Positions 13,865-14,090 of a DNA stretch of 14,090 bases are shown piece after piece. The translations under genes and the position numbers were made by a program. Positions within the stretch are counted from its first letter, which is position 1; every line of letters starts with the position of its first letter. Under the pieces are notes generated by a model that saw only the letters and a program-made list of their open reading frames with translations, ran no database searches and was not told where the DNA came from. This stretch comes from an uncultured Bacteroidales bacterium (GTDB lineage Bacteria > Bacteroidota > Bacteroidia > Bacteroidales > Muribaculaceae), in contig CATZGB010000055.1 in assembly GCA_958418815.1 (NCBI GenBank), positions 1-14,090 on the forward strand. The letters run 5' to 3'.

Positions 13865-14088
13865 TGTGTCAAGATGAGCTGACCCCAAAAAGTTGGACAA
13901 GTTAAACTTTATCCTATCATAACGTGAGTTCGATATAAGTAATCAGAACTCACGTTATTTATATTGGTCAACAGCCGTTAAGTTTATTTAAGATGCGTCT
14001 GCCGTGCCGTATTTCTGCAAGAATTATAAGAATTATATTACTGTCCGCTAAACTTTTTTTGAACGATTGAAAAATTAGGGCTGACACC
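13865..14088. mobile_element. Possible insertion-sequence ends or MITE-like remnant
   Basis: The left part has TGACCCCAAAAAGTTGGACA (13880-13899), which resembles the terminal repeat of IS3-family (IS150 group) elements. The right part, read on the minus strand, has AAAAAGTTTAGCGGACAG (14058-14041), a similar motif in inverted orientation. The outer edges read GTGTCA (13866-13871) and TGACAC (14082-14087). No transposase ORF lies between them, and the stretch is AT-rich. It could be a short non-autonomous element, two unrelated IS ends, or the edge of an element continuing right. IS identification is from memory of the motif only. Confidence 0.3.
13919..13958. terminator. 13-bp perfect hairpin, terminator-like
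   Basis: ATAACGTGAGTTC (13919-13931) and GAACTCACGTTAT (13946-13958) are perfect inverted copies with a 14-base loop, followed by TTATATT. It could end the transcript of the secreted-protein gene. It lies within the IS-like stretch, so it may belong to that element instead. Confidence 0.55.
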
Positions 14089-14090
14089 TA

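Noticed and set aside
1..14090. CRISPR array, tRNA or rRNA genes
   Set aside because: I found no regularly spaced direct repeats and no cloverleaf or rRNA-like sequence on either strand by reading; a tRNAscan or CRISPR finder was not available.

Overview
The window looks like a chromosomal segment of a Bacteroidales bacterium, most likely from the Muribaculaceae or a close relative; the family is an inference without any database search. The grounds are several copies of the Bacteroidetes -7 promoter box TAnnTTTG upstream of genes, the near absence of Shine-Dalgarno sequences, a Bacteroidetes-type Ser/Thr kinase, a DUF6175-like protein, and small outer-membrane barrels ending in aromatic residues. 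By eye, base composition is GC-rich in 590-2500 and 8700-12200, intermediate in 2640-8290 and clearly more AT-rich from about 12240 to the right edge.

Layout. (1) 1-2520, regulatory and signalling: the end of a small Bacteroidetes DNA-binding-like protein (22-615); a convergent transmembrane Ser/Thr kinase (590-1834, minus) overlapping it by 26 bases; and a divergent HTH protein (2047-2520). (2) 2560-8380, a cell-envelope cluster: three secreted proteins in a row (a DUF6175-like protein, a FlgO/LpoB-like protein with TPR-like and coiled-coil parts, and an outer-membrane barrel protein with a FlgT-like domain), then a multi-pass inner-membrane protein with a periplasmic C-terminal domain and its own promoter inside a long inverted repeat. 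A good terminator closes the cluster. (3) 8380-8706, non-coding: a decayed PepSY-like gene tail and an 18-bp perfect inverted repeat. (4) 8707-11452: a Ca2+/Na+ antiporter-like CaCA protein with unusual ion-site residues, and a convergent AspT/YidE-type transporter with two RCK_C domains. (5) 11632-12240: a small outer-membrane barrel protein with a strong terminator. (6) 12420-14090: a strong promoter followed by about 230 nt of highly structured non-coding sequence (a small RNA or a long leader), a small Trp-rich membrane protein, a small secreted protein, a terminator, and insertion-sequence-like sequence at the right edge.

How it fits together. The best candidate for an undescribed system is the 2638-8290 cluster. 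Its parts resemble, in split form, the FlgO/FlgP/FlgT and CsgG/LpoB group of periplasmic and outer-membrane accessory proteins, yet no flagellar, curli or penicillin-binding-protein gene is present. I read it as an envelope-spanning assembly: inner-membrane protein, periplasmic adaptors and outer-membrane barrel. The HTH protein just upstream, together with inverted repeats at its stop codon and in the cluster promoter, may control it. The transporters and the small barrel look like ordinary genes.
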